Part shown: in pieces, positions 1 through 8,590 of the stretch
How positions within the stretch are numbered: position 1 is the first letter of the stretch
Layout of the letters: each line of letters opens with the position of its first letter
Assembly (NCBI GenBank): GCA_025360585.1
Contig: JANYBW010000064.1
Coordinates: 1-64,000 of the forward strand
Origin: Actinomycetes bacterium
GTDB lineage: Bacteria > Actinomycetota > Acidimicrobiia > IMCC26256 > PALSA-610
Direction of reading: 5' to 3'
DNA length: 64,000 nt
The notes under the pieces: model-generated
Database searches by the model: none
What the model saw: the letters and a program-made list of their open reading frames with translations, nothing else
Told to the model about the DNA's origin: nothing
Made by a program: the position numbers and the translations under genes

Positions 1-73
1 GGAGCGGGCGACGAGAATCGAACTCGCGTTCTCAGCTTGGGAAGCTGATGTTCTGCCGCTGAACTACACCCGC
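1..73 (-). tRNA. tRNA-Gly (anticodon CCC)
   Basis: The reverse strand folds as a cloverleaf. The acceptor arms GCGGGTG and CGCCCGC pair, the T-arm reads GCGAGTTCGATTCTCG-like, and the anticodon stem TCAGC/GCTGA encloses the loop TTCCCAA, giving anticodon CCC (Gly, reads GGG). Discriminator base U73 is usual for bacterial tRNA-Gly. The two bases at the window edge supply CC of a CCA end, so the 3' end may be encoded, but the window stops before the last base. Confidence 0.93.
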
Positions 74-124
74 GGAAGTGCACGAACCTAGCAAACGGCC
101 ATCGGTCGTCGTCTGAGCCGCCGG

Positions 125-1165
125 TCAGTTTCCGGATTTGCGCAACGTTCGTTCGAGGCGTCGTTGAATGGAACGGATCACCCACTGCGGAAAGGTCGCT
201 CCAGCCGACGCGCTCGCAACGTTTGGGTCCTGCAACCCATCGAATTGCGCCCAGCCGTTCACGAGATGCAGGGCTTCCCAATACCGCAGGCGAATCGGGT
301 CGACCGCGCGGAGTTTCTTGTACCGGCGCAGATATCCGAACGCGAGGAGCGGTCCGACTACCCGCAACGCGACGCGCTCGATCGGTGATCCTCCTGCGAT
401 GGCCGCGCAACGAAACAGGGTTGTGGTTCGTGCGATGTCGGAATGTGGGTCATCGAGGCACGCGTCGGTCCAGTCGACGACAACCGCGTGGTCCGTTGCC
501 CGGTCGTAGACGATATTGAGCGGATGGAAATCACCGTGGCATACCGCGGGCTCGACAGGATGTTCTTCGCACCAGCGGATTCCGAGCTCGACTCGCCTCG
601 AAGCCGCTCCGATCGCAACGTTGCCCCGTTTTGCGGCAGTCTCTACCGCGTAAAATCTTCGCGGTGCGGCACGTCGTCCTTGCGGATCCGGCCAGCCGAT
701 CGGGTTGATCGCGTGGATTTGTGCATGAAGTTCCGCCATTCGCCGCAATGCTTTTGGGATCTGAGTCGGGTGTCGTTTCACGGACTCGAGAAATTGCTCG
801 CCGCCTGCCCGTTGCGAAATCTGTGCGGGCAGATCGAATTCCCAATCGCCGTACAGGACCGCCAATACAGGTGCGGCGGGAAACCCTTGCGCGACAACCC
901 AGTTCTGGATCGCCATCTCGGTGAGCGCGAACGGCAGTCGGTCGGCGGAGGGCGCGATCCGCACAACGAGTTCGCCCTGCCAAGCCTCGGGCAGCACATC
1001 GCCAGTGAGCGTGAAGGTATGCACATAGTTGTCGAACCCTCCCGACAATGTCGATGCGCCGTGAGCGGTAATTGTTCCAGCGAAGCTCGCGCTCGCCCAG
1101 CGCGCGATCGCCGCGGCGACCTGCACCGGATCGCGGTGCGCAGCTAGGGCGTCTGGCTCCATCAT
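125..1165 (-). CDS. APH-fold phosphotransferase family protein
   Basis: This 346-residue protein has the aminoglycoside phosphotransferase/choline kinase fold. The catalytic loop CHGDFHPLN lies near residue 208 and the metal-binding VDWTDA near residue 229. Actinobacteria have many such proteins, often near acyl-CoA metabolism genes (ACAD10/11-like), and most are not antibiotic-resistance enzymes, so the substrate cannot be named. The reading frame stays open upstream, but the adjacent ATGs at 1165 and 1162 (MMEPDALA) fit the start of the domain, and the longer N-terminus runs into repeated non-coding sequence. It is divergent from dcd. Confidence 0.8.
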   Translation of the reverse strand: MMEPDALAAHRDPVQVAAAIARWASASFAGTITAHGASTLSGGFDNYVHTFTLTGDVLPEAWQGELVVRIAPSADRLPFALTEMAIQNWVVAQGFPAAPVLAVLYGDWEFDLPAQISQRAGGEQFLESVKRHPTQIPKALRRMAELHAQIHAINPIGWPDPQGRRAAPRRFYAVETAAKRGNVAIGAASRRVELGIRWCEEHPVEPAVCHGDFHPLNIVYDRATDHAVVVDWTDACLDDPHSDIARTTTLFRCAAIAGGSPIERVALRVVGPLLAFGYLRRYKKLRAVDPIRLRYWEALHLVNGWAQFDGLQDPNVASASAGATFPQWVIRSIQRRLERTLRKSGN

Positions 1166-1194
1166 CCCGAACGCTAACGCGATTGCAAAATCCG

Positions 1195-1314
1195 ACCGAG
1201 CGTTTTCATAAGTCGTGCACCAGGCGACGAGAAGCATGAAATCCCGGCGCGGTGACCGAGCGTTTTCACGAAAGTGGGGTGCAGGGCACCGGGAAACATG
1301 AAAACGCGCCCGGT
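1195..1314. repeat. Two degenerate 60-bp tandem units with internal dyads
   Basis: Two units begin with the identical 15-mer GACCGAGCGTTTTCA (at about 1195 and 1254) and end with CATGAAA followed by a GC-rich run ending CGGT. In the second unit GCGTTTTCA pairs with TGAAAACGC, and GGTGC/GCACC lies inside, so it can form a nested hairpin. The first unit keeps only part of this (GTCG/CGAC). They fill the divergent intergenic region between the APH-like gene and dcd, so they overlap both promoters. Confidence 0.75.
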
Positions 1315-1332
1315 TGGGTAGCCTCACCGGCT

Positions 1333-1902
1333 GTGATCCTCTCGGATGTTTCCATCAAAAAAGCGTTAGCGGACGGCCGTATCCTTATCGATCCGCTCGA
1401 CCCCACGGCGATTCAACCATCATCGGTCGATCTGCGAATCGATCGATACTTTCGGGTGTTTCGAAACCACACGACTCCCTATATCGATCCGAAGCGGAAC
1501 CAGGAAGATCTCACCGAACTTGTGACGTGCGAGGGCGATACACCGTTCATCTTGCATCCGGGCGAATTTGTGTTGGCTTCTACTCTCGAGCGTGTCGCAG
1601 TGAGCGACGATCTCGTTGGCCGCTTGGAAGGTAAAAGCAGTTTGGGGCGGCTTGGCCTGCTGATCCATACGACGGCCGGCTTTGTGGATAGCGGTTTCGA
1701 TGGCTACCTCACCCTCGAGCTCTCCAACGTCGCGAACCTTCCGATGGCCTTGTATCCCGAGATGAAAATCGGCCAGATCTCATTTCTACAAATGACGACC
1801 GCGGCGGAAACGCCATACGGCGGCAGCAAGACCGGCTCGAAATATCAAGGCCAACGCGGCCCAACTCCGAGCCGCTACTACTTGAACTTTGACCGTTCGT
1901 GA
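1333..1902 (+). CDS. dcd: dCTP deaminase (Dcd)
   Basis: Dcd deaminates dCTP on the route to dTTP; several actinobacterial enzymes also hydrolyse the dUTP formed (bifunctional DCD-DUT). The 189-residue length is normal. The hallmark EGKSSLGRLGL is near residue 100, followed by HTTAGFVDSGFDG and the catalytic-Glu region YLTLELSN near residue 128; the C-terminus GSKYQGQRGPTPSRYY is typical. I chose the GTG at 1333 because homologues begin with the equivalent of ILSD. A TAGCCT -10-like hexamer 8 nt upstream and no clear ribosome binding site suggest a leaderless transcript. Its stop overlaps the next start by 4 nt. Confidence 0.95.
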   Translation: MILSDVSIKKALADGRILIDPLDPTAIQPSSVDLRIDRYFRVFRNHTTPYIDPKRNQEDLTELVTCEGDTPFILHPGEFVLASTLERVAVSDDLVGRLEGKSSLGRLGLLIHTTAGFVDSGFDGYLTLELSNVANLPMALYPEMKIGQISFLQMTTAAETPYGGSKTGSKYQGQRGPTPSRYYLNFDRS

Positions 1903-2573
1903 GCGACCCGTATCCGAAAGACGTGCACCTGAAAGACGTGCACCCGAACCACGCGCACCCCAGCGATTCCACTTCGGTTCTCGGTAGGCGCGTTCTCGCC
2001 CACCTGATTGATTTCGTGTTGTTGGTCGTTGTGATCGCAATCGCGATTTCAAGTCGCGTGAAAATCGTTGAGAACGTTACGACCAATTTTTGCAGCGGGG
2101 CTGAGCAAGGGCAATGCGTGGTTATCGGTAACCAAGCCGTCACGTTTTCGAACGCCGCGCGGGCGGAAGCCACATACGTGCTGCTTGGTTTCTGGACCGT
2201 GATGGGCGTGATCGAAGGCGTTTGGGGCGCGTTTGTCGGCAAACGAATCATGGGCCTTCGGGTCGTGGGTCGCGAAGGTGGCCGGCCCGGGCCGTTGCGC
2301 GGTGCGATCCGTGGCGCACTAATGCTCGTTGATTCTGCTTTGTTTGTTGGTTTTGTTGGTCTGGTGCTCGTTTTCGTTACCCGCCCGCGTCGGCGCCTCG
2401 GAGATTTTGCGGCGGGAACGCTTGTGGTCCGTGCCGACGCTGCTGTAGTCGATGCGAACGTCGATCCGATCGAATGGGATGAACAAAAAAGTGTCTACGT
2501 ATTTCGCGATCCGGTGAGTGGGGCCCGCCAAATATGGGATCCGGCTACCGAACAGTGGATGCCACTCGATTAG
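1899..2573 (+). CDS. RDD family membrane protein with His-rich N-terminus
   Basis: The 224-residue protein has an RDD domain: LGRRVLAHLIDF at the first membrane helix, further hydrophobic segments near 85-105 and 145-165, and RRRLGDFAAGTLVVR at the end of the domain. The function of RDD proteins is generally unknown; transport has been proposed. The N-terminal 25 residues contain three copies of a His-bearing pentapeptide (KDVHL/KDVHP/NHAHP). The C-terminal ~35 residues form a Trp/Asp-rich tail (EWD, IWDPATEQW, MPLD) also found at the end of the next protein. The GTG start overlaps the dcd stop, so the genes are probably cotranscribed. Confidence 0.85.
   Translation: MSDPYPKDVHLKDVHPNHAHPSDSTSVLGRRVLAHLIDFVLLVVVIAIAISSRVKIVENVTTNFCSGAEQGQCVVIGNQAVTFSNAARAEATYVLLGFWTVMGVIEGVWGAFVGKRIMGLRVVGREGGRPGPLRGAIRGALMLVDSALFVGFVGLVLVFVTRPRRRLGDFAAGTLVVRADAAVVDANVDPIEWDEQKSVYVFRDPVSGARQIWDPATEQWMPLD
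1914..1958 (+). repeat. 15-bp coding tandem repeat, 3 copies
   Basis: Three 15-bp units (CCGAAAGACGTGCAC, then one with a single change, then a diverged copy) lie in frame in the RDD gene and encode PKDVH, LKDVH and PNHAH. The first two differ at one base, which suggests recent duplication. Confidence 0.85.
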
Positions 2574-2597
2574 CCAATTCGAGCGCGAGACTGCGTC

Positions 2598-3715
2598 ATG
2601 ACCTACGCCCCGCCGCCCTATGTTCCACCGGTAACTACTGAAGACCCCACCGCGGTGATGGGCCGGCGGATAAGCGCCGCGCTGCTCGATCTCCTGTTGC
2701 CCACGGCGATCGCAATCGCAGTGGGTTTTGTTTTGTGGTTCGGTGCCGGTACTCGTTACCCACGTCCGCTCAACGAGTCTGGAATCCAACAATCATGTGG
2801 CGAATCCTCGGTTGCAATCGGCGAGGAGTGTGCAACGGTGAACAATGACTTCGTCATCGTCTCCAGTGAAGATGGAAGCCGGGCGCGGACCGTTGGATTT
2901 TTGATCTGGCTTTACGTTCCGCTGAACGTTTTACTCGTGCAAGGCGTTTCCGGCGCGACCGTGGGCAAACATCTCGTGGGTCTTCGCGTCGTGCGCGGGA
3001 CGGCAGCGATGCCGGGTTCGGGAGAAACCTTGTTCGTGGGCTGCTCTTGCTGGTGGCGTTGGCGTTGTGTGGCGTCGGCTTGATCGCGGAGTTCGTCGTG
3101 ATGCTCGCTACGAATCAGCATCGACGCGTTGGCGACATGGCAGCAGGAACCTACGTAGTGCGCAAGACAAGTGTTGGTTCACCGGTGATTTCGCGCATGA
3201 ACTTCAACGCGAACCCGTACGGCTACGCGCCACCTCCTATGGGAATGGCGCAACCTTGGAGCGCGCCCGCGCCGGGCTCGCCGTACGTTGCTCCCCCTCA
3301 GGGATATGGAGCGGCCCCCCAGCCCACAGCGTGGGGTTCCCCTGCAGCGACTCGAGCCCAGAACTCACCCCAACCCGACGCGGGAATTCCTGCTTCGTGG
3401 GGAATTCAGCCTGAGCCGATAGCCCAAGCTGATGGGCAGCAAACTGGTTGGGCATCACCGCAAGCGACACCGATTGAAATCGCGCCAAACGTTGCAGTCG
3501 AAGAACAGACCGCAACGCTTACATCGCCGGACCAGACCCAATCTCCACAAGCAGCGATGCCGGTCACCCAGGCTGCACCTCGCCCAGAGCAAGCAGCTGA
3601 CCCAACACAACCACAATGGGACGACGCCCGCAAGGCGTACATCGCCTGGGAACCGACGCGTCGCAGCTGGATGCAACACGACGCGGCGACCAACGAATGG
3701 AAGCCGATCAGCTAA
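2598..3715 (+). pseudogene. Second RDD family membrane protein, frameshifted
   Basis: The ATG at 2598 opens a frame encoding the first part of an RDD protein (MGRRISAALLDLLLP, two hydrophobic segments, GKHLVGLRVV). That frame then degrades into Trp/Cys-rich sequence and stops at 3083. The rest of the domain (RGLLLLVALALCGVG, RRVGDMAAGTYVVRK) continues in the -1 frame to 3715, with a Pro/Gln/Ala-rich linker and a Trp-rich tail like that of the upstream paralogue. Comparison of the paralogues puts the shift at about 3014-3024 (CCGGGTTCGGG), where one extra base, for example a third T, would restore the frame. It may be a real mutation or a sequencing error; no canonical slippery heptamer is present. 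Confidence 0.75.
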
Positions 3716-3746
3716 CCGTTTGCTGGGCTGATGAGACCGGTCTGAT

Positions 3747-5996
3747 TTACAGGCCGGCTTTGAAGCTCGCGCTGATCGGTGAACTGGGTGCGGTGTCCAT
3801 GGCTTCGAGGATCATCTCGGCGATATCTTGCACCTTGACGTCTTCTTCTTTGCCTTGACCCTTGACGCCGTCTTCCATCATCACGAAACAGAACGGGCAC
3901 GCCACCGCGATCCGTGACGCGCCGGTGGCGACAGCTTCTTCGGAACGTTCGGTATTGACCTTCTTACCGATGTTTTCTTCCATCCACATACGCGCTCCAC
4001 CAGCACCGCAGCACATGCCTTTGGTTCCGTTGCGAGGCATCTCCACGATTTCGATACCGCCGAGCGAACCAATCACATTGCGCGGTGCCATGTAGACGTC
4101 GTTGTGGCGACCGAGGTAACACGAATCGTGGTAAGTGACCCGCTCTTCGAGCGTGGCTCCGGTCAGTACGAGCTTGCCGCTGCTCACAAGTTCTTCAAGG
4201 AACTGGCTGTGGTGGATGACTTCATAGTTGCCACCAACTTGCGGGTACTCGTTTTTCATCGTGTTGAAACAATGCGGGCACTGGGTGACGATTTTGCGAA
4301 CGCCCATGCCGTCGAGGGTTTCGATGTTTTGCATTGCGAGCATCTGGAACAGGTATTCGTTTCCGGAACGGCGCGCGGAATCGCCAGTGCACAATTCCGA
4401 CGGTCCAAGGATCGCAAAATCGATACCGGCGCGTTGCATGAGCTTGCTCATCGCGCGAGTGGTCTTTTTGTTGCGGTCATCGAAGCTGCCCGCACAACCA
4501 ACCCAGTAGAGGTACTCGTGTTGGAACGGCGCGCCTGGCTCCACGATTTCGATACCTTCGAGATCGGCGGCCCAATCGGCGCGTTCTCCGTTGTTCATTG
4601 AATAGACGTTGAACGAGTTTTCCATTGAGCGGTAGGTGTTGCCGAGCTCGGCCGGGAAATCGGATTCCATAAGGCTCTTGTAGCGACGCATATCGAGGAT
4701 CTTGTCGAGAATCTCAATGTTTACAGGGCAAATCTCATCGCACGCCTTGCAAGTGGTGCAGGCCCAAAGCTCTTCGCTCGTGATCCGTTGAAACAAATCG
4801 TTGGCACTGACCATGACTTCCGCGATTGCGCCGAGAGGGGGCGAAACTGCAGGCGTTCCGGTGGCCGCCATGACTTCGCCGCTCTTCAACACGATCTCAC
4901 GCGGGTCGAGTGGCTTGCCCGTCGCGTGCGCCGGGCACACTGAAGTGCAGCGCCCGCACATAGTGCAGGAATCGAGATCGAGAAGTTGCTTCCACGTGAA
5001 GTCTTCGATCACCGATGCGCCGAAAGTCTCCAACTCCAAGTCGGGGTCCATCAAGTTCGGCATTGGCTTCATCGCACCCTTCGGACGGTCCTTGTCCTTG
5101 AGGTACATGTTGATGGGCGAAGAGACCATGTGACGCAACTTCGTGGTGGGTAGCAACACCAAAAATGCAATGAACGAAACGATGTGCAGACCCCAACTCC
5201 ATTGGTGCACATCCACAAGGGTTCCCGCGGACCACGACTTTACGGCCTGCGAAATTGGGTAGCCGACGAAGCTCCATTTCTCGAAGCTCTTGTGACCCTG
5301 CCCAGCAATGCGGATTCCCTCGGCCATGAAGCCTGTGAGGCCAATCATCGCGAAACATACGAGAATTGCTGCATCTTCGGGCTTGGTCTTGATGCGGATG
5401 CGGTAGGGCTTTTGCACGTAACGGCGCAGAGCGGCCCAAGTGATTCCTGCGAGGAACACGACGCCAGAAAGATCGCCGAAGAACGCATAACCCTCATAGA
5501 TGTGGCCGTGCAAAAACTTCAATGATTCCGGGGCTTGATCCTGGATCTCAGAAATAATGGTGACGAGCAGGAGCCCAAGGAAACCGAAGTAGATGCAAGA
5601 GTGCATGATTCCGGCGATTGGGTCGCGCATCAGCGTGCGCATTTGCAGGCCCGAGCGCAGATCGTGGAGGCGGGTTTTGAAGTTCTTTTTGGTGGTGGCG
5701 CGGTTATCGGCCTGACCGCGTTCGTAGTTCTTGACCCGTTGTGAGATCAACCAAGTGGTGACGATCAACATTGACGCGACGGTGATGTAGAAGGCCCAGT
5801 AGAGCGCGTCGGGAAGCTTGGAGACTTCCTCGCCAAGGTGTCCAGCGGTCGAGAACAAGGGCCGCTGTAACGGCGACTTGTCTTCCCAATGCGTGATGCG
5901 CGGCGCGATCGCAGAGGTGAGTGTCCCCATTGCGGCGAATACGCCGACACTCATGATGATCTGATGCGGTTTGAAAACGCGCAGACGTTGCAGCAC
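3747..5996 (-). CDS. Membrane Fe-S oxidoreductase, EtfD/CCG-domain type
   Basis: The 749-residue protein starts with about six membrane helices in the first 290 residues (nitrate reductase gamma-like). Two [4Fe-4S] motifs follow, CTMCGRCTSVCP near 343 and CTTCKACDEICP near 411. Two CCG domains come next, with CPHC near 572, CCGAGGARMW near 662 and CPFC near 697. This layout matches mycobacterial EtfD (Rv0338c family), which passes electrons from the electron-transfer flavoprotein of beta-oxidation to membrane quinone. The thiolase and lipid genes elsewhere in the window fit that role. It lies 88 bp downstream of the cyclic-nucleotide-binding gene on the same strand. Confidence 0.88.
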   Translation of the reverse strand: MLQRLRVFKPHQIIMSVGVFAAMGTLTSAIAPRITHWEDKSPLQRPLFSTAGHLGEEVSKLPDALYWAFYITVASMLIVTTWLISQRVKNYERGQADNRATTKKNFKTRLHDLRSGLQMRTLMRDPIAGIMHSCIYFGFLGLLLVTIISEIQDQAPESLKFLHGHIYEGYAFFGDLSGVVFLAGITWAALRRYVQKPYRIRIKTKPEDAAILVCFAMIGLTGFMAEGIRIAGQGHKSFEKWSFVGYPISQAVKSWSAGTLVDVHQWSWGLHIVSFIAFLVLLPTTKLRHMVSSPINMYLKDKDRPKGAMKPMPNLMDPDLELETFGASVIEDFTWKQLLDLDSCTMCGRCTSVCPAHATGKPLDPREIVLKSGEVMAATGTPAVSPPLGAIAEVMVSANDLFQRITSEELWACTTCKACDEICPVNIEILDKILDMRRYKSLMESDFPAELGNTYRSMENSFNVYSMNNGERADWAADLEGIEIVEPGAPFQHEYLYWVGCAGSFDDRNKKTTRAMSKLMQRAGIDFAILGPSELCTGDSARRSGNEYLFQMLAMQNIETLDGMGVRKIVTQCPHCFNTMKNEYPQVGGNYEVIHHSQFLEELVSSGKLVLTGATLEERVTYHDSCYLGRHNDVYMAPRNVIGSLGGIEIVEMPRNGTKGMCCGAGGARMWMEENIGKKVNTERSEEAVATGASRIAVACPFCFVMMEDGVKGQGKEEDVKVQDIAEMILEAMDTAPSSPISASFKAGL

Positions 5997-6084
5997 GGAC
6001 GCTCCTCAGGAAATACTCACGAACGCGCCGAAATCTAATGGGTGCGCCCCAAAAAACCTGTGTGGGGAGACAGGGAGTGGCGGG

Positions 6085-6510
6085 TTACTGTACGGATTTA
6101 GCGTCGGCTTCACGCACTCGGCCGGCCATGGCCGACAACAGTTTGCGTGCGAAACCGGGGACATCGTCGATGAGTCCTGCGAATTCGCGTTGGCCGAGCA
6201 CGACAACTTCCATATCGCTCAGCGCGGTTACTGTCGCATTGCGAGGGGCACGAGACAGTAGCGACAATTCACCGAATCCCTGACCAGGGCCAATATCGGT
6301 GACTTTGCGGCCGCGGCGGCTAACGCGTGCGGTCCCGGTGATGATCACGAAATACTGGTGCCCCATCTCGCCTTCGGAGCAGAGCACCTTGCCTTCGCCG
6401 ACGCTGACATCTTCGCCGCGTTTGGCGATCAGGCCGAGTTCTTTGCGCGACAACGCTGCGAACAGCGGGACGCCAGCGAGGTGTTCAAGGAAGTCTGTGC
6501 GCTTTGACAT
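6085..6510 (-). CDS. Cyclic nucleotide-binding domain protein
   Basis: The 141-residue protein is almost entirely one cyclic-nucleotide-binding beta-barrel. The phosphate-binding cassette is GFGELSLLSRAPRNATV at about 77-93, with the Arg that usually contacts the cyclic phosphate. It has no helix-turn-helix, so it is not a CRP-type regulator by itself; it could be a cAMP-binding partner or regulatory subunit. It sits upstream of and co-directional with the EtfD-like gene. A class III cyclase is encoded near 41 kb, but any link is inference. Confidence 0.85.
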   Translation of the reverse strand: MSKRTDFLEHLAGVPLFAALSRKELGLIAKRGEDVSVGEGKVLCSEGEMGHQYFVIITGTARVSRRGRKVTDIGPGQGFGELSLLSRAPRNATVTALSDMEVVVLGQREFAGLIDDVPGFARKLLSAMAGRVREADAKSVQ

Positions 6511-6590
6511 GCGTGCAATGTACGCCGATCAATGGGTCGGCGCCACCGACTTGGTGAATCCACCGCAAATTCTTCGAGAAATCGCTGGAA

Positions 6591-6649
6591 TTTGTCCTGG
6601 ATGTTCCTGGATGTTCCTGGATGTTCCTGGATGTCCTGGATGTTCCTGG
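6591..6649. repeat. Decanucleotide tandem repeat upstream of dnaK
   Basis: Six head-to-tail units of ATGTTCCTGG: a leading TTTGTCCTGG, three perfect copies, one 9-bp copy lacking a T, then another perfect copy. The array ends 18 bp before the GGAAT promoter element and about 110 bp before the dnaK start. The 9-bp unit shows that the array can lose bases. Confidence 0.92.
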
Positions 6650-6666
6650 ATTAACTCCGGGAATCG

Positions 6667-6692
6667 GGAATTGATAGCATCGCGCTTAGGTT
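6667..6692 (+). promoter_or_regulatory. Possible sigma-R/sigma-H-type promoter of the dnaK cluster
   Basis: GGAAT at 6667-6671 is followed after exactly 18 bp by GTT at 6690-6692. This equals the published GGAAT-N18-GTT consensus of actinobacterial redox/heat ECF sigma factors (SigR/SigH), which are known to drive dnaK in mycobacteria. A single HspR half-site-like ACCCTCAAG follows at 6706-6714, but no full inverted HAIR element is present. The match is short, so this is tentative. Confidence 0.45.
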
Positions 6693-6728
6693 AGTAGGGC
6701 ACAAGACCCTCAAGTTCTATCAGCAAGT

Positions 6729-6745
6729 GTCGATCAGGGATCGAC
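6729..6745 (+). promoter_or_regulatory. Perfect hairpin in the dnaK 5' leader
   Basis: GTCGATC-AGG-GATCGAC is a perfect 7-bp inverted repeat with a 3-nt loop. It ends 5 nt before the strong GGAGG Shine-Dalgarno sequence at 6751-6755. It could be an operator or an RNA stem affecting translation or stability; the sequence alone does not decide. Confidence 0.55.
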
Positions 6746-6760
6746 CAACAGGAGGCAATA

Positions 6761-8590
6761 ATGGCCAAGGCAGTCGGCATCGACCTCGGAACCACAAACT
6801 CAGTGGTGTGTGTGCTCGAAGCGGGTGAACCCACCGTCATCCCCAACGCAGAAGGCGCGCGCACGACCCCATCGGTCGTCGCGTTTTCCAAGACGGGCGA
6901 AGTTCTCGTCGGTGAGGTGGCGAAACGCCAAGCGATCACGAACCCTGATCGCACCATTCGCTCCGTCAAGCGCCACATGGGCACGAACTGGAAGCTCGAT
7001 ATCGACGGCAAGGCCTATAACTCTCAAGAGATCAGCGCCCGTGTGCTGATGAAGCTCAAGCGCGATGCTGAAGCGTTCCTGGGCGATTCGGTAACTCAAG
7101 CAGTCATCACCGTTCCTGCCTATTTCGACGATGCTCAGCGCCAAGCGACCAAAGAAGCTGGCGAAGTTGCGGGCCTCGAAGTGCTGCGCATTATCAACGA
7201 GCCCACCGCCGCGGCACTCGCCTACGGCATGGACAAGGAAGGTTCCGACCAAACGATTCTCGTATTCGACCTCGGTGGTGGCACCTTCGACGTCTCGGTC
7301 CTCGAAATCGGCGATGGCGTGTTTGAAGTCAAAAGCACTGCCGGCAACACGAGCCTCGGTGGCGACGACTGGGATCAAAAGGTCATCGATTGGTTGGTGA
7401 CTGAGTTTAAAAACGCCAATGGCGTGGATCTCGGTGCGGACAAGATGGCGACTCAACGGCTCAAGGAAGCTGCGGAAAAGGCAAAAATCGAATTGAGCCA
7501 AACGCTCGAAACATCAATTAATTTGCCGTTCATTACCGCTACGGCTGATGGCCCATTGCACCTCGAACTCACCCTGACTCGTTCGAAGTTCCAAGACATG
7601 ACGCGCGATTTGCTCGACGCCTGCAAGGGCCCGTTCGAACAAGCGATCCGTGACGCAGGACTCACCAAAGAAAAAATTGATCACGTGATCTTGGTCGGCG
7701 GCTCCACGCGTATGCCCGCCGTCGCGGATCTCGTGAAAGAGATTTCTGGCCGCGAGGCACACAAAGGCGTGAACCCCGATGAGGCGGTTGCGTTGGGTGC
7801 CTCGGTGCAAGCCGGAGTCTTGAAGGGCGAGGTGAAGGACATCTTGCTCCTCGATGTCACCCCACTCACCCTCGGTATCGAAACCAAGGGCCAGATCATG
7901 GCGAAGCTCATCGAGCGCAACACCACGATCCCAACCAAGCGTTCGCAAACCTTCACGACTGCCGACGACAATCAACCGTCGGTAGAAATCCGGGTGTTCC
8001 AGGGTGAAAGCGACATGACCTTTCGCAACAAGATGCTCGGCACCTTCACGCTGACCGGCTTACCGCCAGCACCGCGTGGAATCCCCCAGGTTGAGGTCAC
8101 CTTCGATATCGACGCCAACGGCATCGTTCACGTGGGCGCCAAAGACCTTGGAACCGGCAAAGAACAATCGATGACGATCAGTGGTGGTTCGGCTTTGAGC
8201 CGCGACGAGATCGATCAGATGATGAAAGATGCTGAAGCGCACGCGGAGGAAGACAAAGCGCGACGCGACGAAGCTGAAGTTCGAAACGACGCGGATTCTT
8301 TGGTCTATCGCTGCGAGCAACTCTTGAAAGAGCAAGGCGAAAAGATCAGTGAAGACGACCGCAAAAAGATGGACGATGCGGTTGCGGTGACCAAAACTGC
8401 GTTGGAAGGTTCCGATGTTCCTGCGATCAAGTTGGCGCACGAAACGCTGATTGCAGAATTTCAGGCGTTCTCCACCCGTATGTACGAAAACGCCCAGGCG
8501 AATGCCGCGGATGCACCAGCGGGCGCAACTCCACCGAATGACGATGAAGTTGCCGATGCTGAAATCATCGACGACGAACCGAAATCATGA
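6761..8590 (+). CDS. dnaK: Chaperone DnaK (Hsp70)
   Basis: ATP-dependent cytosolic Hsp70 that binds unfolded segments, working with the DnaJ and GrpE encoded downstream. All landmarks are present: GIDLGTTNS near residue 6, [13 protein letters not shown], the phosphate-binding [10 protein letters not shown], and a substrate-binding domain followed by a helical lid. The 609-residue length and Asp/Glu-rich C-terminus (DAEIIDDEP) are normal for actinobacteria. A strong GGAGG lies 6 nt before the ATG. The stop overlaps the grpE start (ATGA). The leader carries the repeat array, a SigR/H-like promoter and a hairpin, consistent with stress control. Confidence 0.98.
   Translation: MAKAVGIDLGTTNSVVCVLEAGEPTVIPNAEGARTTPSVVAFSKTGEVLVGEVAKRQAITNPDRTIRSVKRHMGTNWKLDIDGKAYNSQEISARVLMKLKRDAEAFLGDSVTQAVITVPAYFDDAQRQATKEAGEVAGLEVLRIINEPTAAALAYGMDKEGSDQTILVFDLGGGTFDVSVLEIGDGVFEVKSTAGNTSLGGDDWDQKVIDWLVTEFKNANGVDLGADKMATQRLKEAAEKAKIELSQTLETSINLPFITATADGPLHLELTLTRSKFQDMTRDLLDACKGPFEQAIRDAGLTKEKIDHVILVGGSTRMPAVADLVKEISGREAHKGVNPDEAVALGASVQAGVLKGEVKDILLLDVTPLTLGIETKGQIMAKLIERNTTIPTKRSQTFTTADDNQPSVEIRVFQGESDMTFRNKMLGTFTLTGLPPAPRGIPQVEVTFDIDANGIVHVGAKDLGTGKEQSMTISGGSALSRDEIDQMMKDAEAHAEEDKARRDEAEVRNDADSLVYRCEQLLKEQGEKISEDDRKKMDDAVAVTKTALEGSDVPAIKLAHETLIAEFQAFSTRMYENAQANAADAPAGATPPNDDEVADAEIIDDEPKS

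Noticed and set aside
20-31. GAACTCGCGTTC, a LexA-box-like match
   Set aside because: It is the T-arm of the tRNA-Gly gene, where this sequence is required by tRNA structure.
3014-3024. Programmed -1 frameshift in the second RDD gene
   Set aside because: No X-XXY-YYZ heptamer and no clear downstream stem; a simple one-base loss explains it.
6299-6694. Plus-strand frame through the decamer repeat (CSWMFLDVPG repeats)
   Set aside because: It overlaps the cyclic-nucleotide-binding gene on the other strand and the repetitive protein follows only from the DNA repeat.
6706-6714. ACCCTCAAG as an HspR HAIR site before dnaK
   Set aside because: Only one half-site is present; no inverted partner at the required 7-bp spacing.
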